Below are positions 63,087 through 64,000 of a stretch of DNA of 64,000 nucleotides, one piece after another (the stretch's first letter is position 1; each line of letters opens with the position of its first letter). The notes under the pieces were generated by a model. It was not told the origin of the DNA, searched no databases, and worked only from the letters and a program-made list of their open reading frames with translations. The stretch is from Nocardia colli (GTDB lineage: Bacteria; Actinomycetota; Actinomycetes; Mycobacteriales; Mycobacteriaceae). The position numbers and the translations under genes were made by a program. The DNA is taken from NCBI RefSeq assembly GCF_008704205.1, contig NZ_VXLC01000018.1:186001-250000 (forward strand), given 5' to 3'.

Positions 63087-64000
63087 GTGGACATCGCGTC
63101 GCTGGATGCCGGAATCGACGAGCAGGAACTCATCGAGTTCACACAGCAGCTCGTGCGGACCCATGCCTTGGGCGAGGAAGGCCGCGGCGAGCGTGCCGTA
63201 GCCGCCTTCCTGCTCGCCAAGATCGAGGAATGGGGTTGGCGCGCTGAGTTTTTCGATGCCGGCGGTCGTCCGAACATCGTGGTGACGTTGACCGGCGGCG
63301 GTGGCGCGGGCCCGACCCTGGCCTTCGAAGGTCATCTGGACGTGGTGACCGAAGGCGATCCCGGCCAGTGGACCGTAGACCCGTACGGCGGCGAGATCCG
63401 CGACGGAAAGCTCTACGGGCGCGGCTCCGCCGACATGAAATCCGGTGTCGCGGCGATGCTTTACGGCGCACGGGCGTTGCAGCTGTCCGGTCCGTTCCCG
63501 GGTCGGATCCGGCTGCTCCTGCTGTGCGACGAAGAGGGCATGATGACCGGCGCGAAAGCGGCGGTGGCCCAGGGTTTCGTCCGCGACGTCGACGGGGTGA
63601 TCTGCTGCGAGCCGGAAGGCGATGAGGTGTGCCCGATTTCGAAGGGCGCGATCCGGGTACGGGTGGAGTTCACCGGCGTGATGAGTCACGGCGCGATGCC
63701 GTTTCAGGGCCGGAACACGTTGCCCGCCATGGCCAGGGTGGTGCTGGGGCTGGAGGCACTCGAACGCAAGCTGATCGCGGAGGTGGGCACTACGCCGGAG
63801 CTCGGCGCACCCTCCATCACGCCGACGGTGGTCCAGGCCGGAACCGCGGATCAGATGAACGTGATCTGCGGGACGAGCTCGCTCTACCTGGATGTGCGCA
63901 CCGTCCCCGGGGTGGATCACGAGATGTTGCTCAAGCGGATCGGCGAGTGCATCGACACCGCCGCCCGCGAGGGCGAGATCGGCGTCACGATCACGGTGAT
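63087..64000 (+). CDS. M20-family metallopeptidase/deacylase (partial, runs off window)
   Basis: At least 304 residues, truncated at the window end. GTG 63087 follows GGGGGT by 6 nt. Features are GHLDVV (His and Asp metal ligands), GRGSADMKSG (bridging Asp), CDEEGMM (catalytic Glu pair) and CCEPEGDE. The family includes ArgE, DapE, aminoacylase and carboxypeptidase G-like enzymes that cleave N-acyl or peptide bonds. Its nearness to a phosphonate peptide cluster may be chance. Confidence 0.88.
   Translation, partial: MDIASLDAGIDEQELIEFTQQLVRTHALGEEGRGERAVAAFLLAKIEEWGWRAEFFDAGGRPNIVVTLTGGGGAGPTLAFEGHLDVVTEGDPGQWTVDPYGGEIRDGKLYGRGSADMKSGVAAMLYGARALQLSGPFPGRIRLLLLCDEEGMMTGAKAAVAQGFVRDVDGVICCEPEGDEVCPISKGAIRVRVEFTGVMSHGAMPFQGRNTLPAMARVVLGLEALERKLIAEVGTTPELGAPSITPTVVQAGTADQMNVICGTSSLYLDVRTVPGVDHEMLLKRIGECIDTAAREGEIGVTITV

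Noticed and set aside
1..64000. CRISPR arrays or insertion sequences
   Set aside because: No regularly spaced repeats and no transposase genes were found.

Overview
The window is high-GC DNA from an actinobacterium of the Nocardia/Rhodococcus/Mycobacterium group. The evidence is the mycobacterial-type GyrB, the deazaflavin-dependent nitroreductase-family protein, the Val-Cys-Gly tRNA group, frequent GTG/TTG starts and dense ATGA/GTGA gene overlaps. Nocardia is my best guess, but no single gene proves the genus. The order is ordinary genes at the left, then two separate phosphonate (C-P bond) biosynthetic gene clusters with accessory genes between them.

Region 1 (1-21 kb) holds a cytochrome P450 and an FAD monooxygenase followed by a LysR regulator with a palindromic operator. 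A 74-bp near-perfect palindrome lies after the LysR gene. Then come a Pro/Thr-rich protein, a convergent pair of nuclease-like proteins (CoiA-like and sigma4-TnsA-like), a MetE-like methyltransferase, an ArsR/SDR divergon with operators, a GyrB gene without gyrA, and a membrane-anchored pentapeptide-repeat protein. Four tRNA genes, a PAS-GAF sensor, a membrane esterase, a membrane dipeptidase and an MFS transporter follow.

Region 2 (21-40.3 kb) is phosphonate cluster A. On the minus strand are cysD and cysNC (PAPS supply). On the plus strand is a run of 12 tightly packed, mostly overlapping genes (24340-38932), with an antiporter 21 nt downstream. It begins with a PEP mutase fused to a PaaK-like adenylating domain. 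Then come a HisC-like aminotransferase, an S9 peptidase, phosphonopyruvate decarboxylase, a sulfotransferase-TPR protein, a TauD-type oxygenase with an apparent HxA (halogenase-like) metal motif, a 62-aa small protein, a DUF1611-like P-loop protein, an aldehyde dehydrogenase, two ATP-grasp ligases and an MFS exporter. I do not recognise this combination as any known phosphonate pathway.

Region 3 (40.3-48.3 kb) has accessory genes: an XRE-cupin regulator with a divergent MFS pump, a secreted phosphodiesterase-like protein, enoyl-CoA hydratase, an isochorismatase-family protein, a nitroreductase-family protein, a TetR regulator and a lone pantothenate synthetase.

Region 4 (48.3-62 kb) is phosphonate cluster B. 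The minus-strand operon encodes an Fe-alcohol dehydrogenase, hydroxyethylphosphonate dioxygenase (HEPD), a PhpE-like dehydrogenase, PEP mutase, phosphonopyruvate decarboxylase, an aldehyde dehydrogenase and an SDR. This reads as PEP -> phosphonopyruvate -> phosphonoacetaldehyde -> 2-hydroxyethylphosphonate -> hydroxymethylphosphonate -> phosphonoformaldehyde -> phosphonoformate, the early part of the phosphinothricin route. The convergent plus-strand operon encodes a serine hydrolase, an ABC exporter, a class III aminotransferase, a stand-alone adenylation enzyme and a carrier protein, plausibly for conjugation and export. A methyltransferase and an M20 peptidase (running off the window) lie on the far side.
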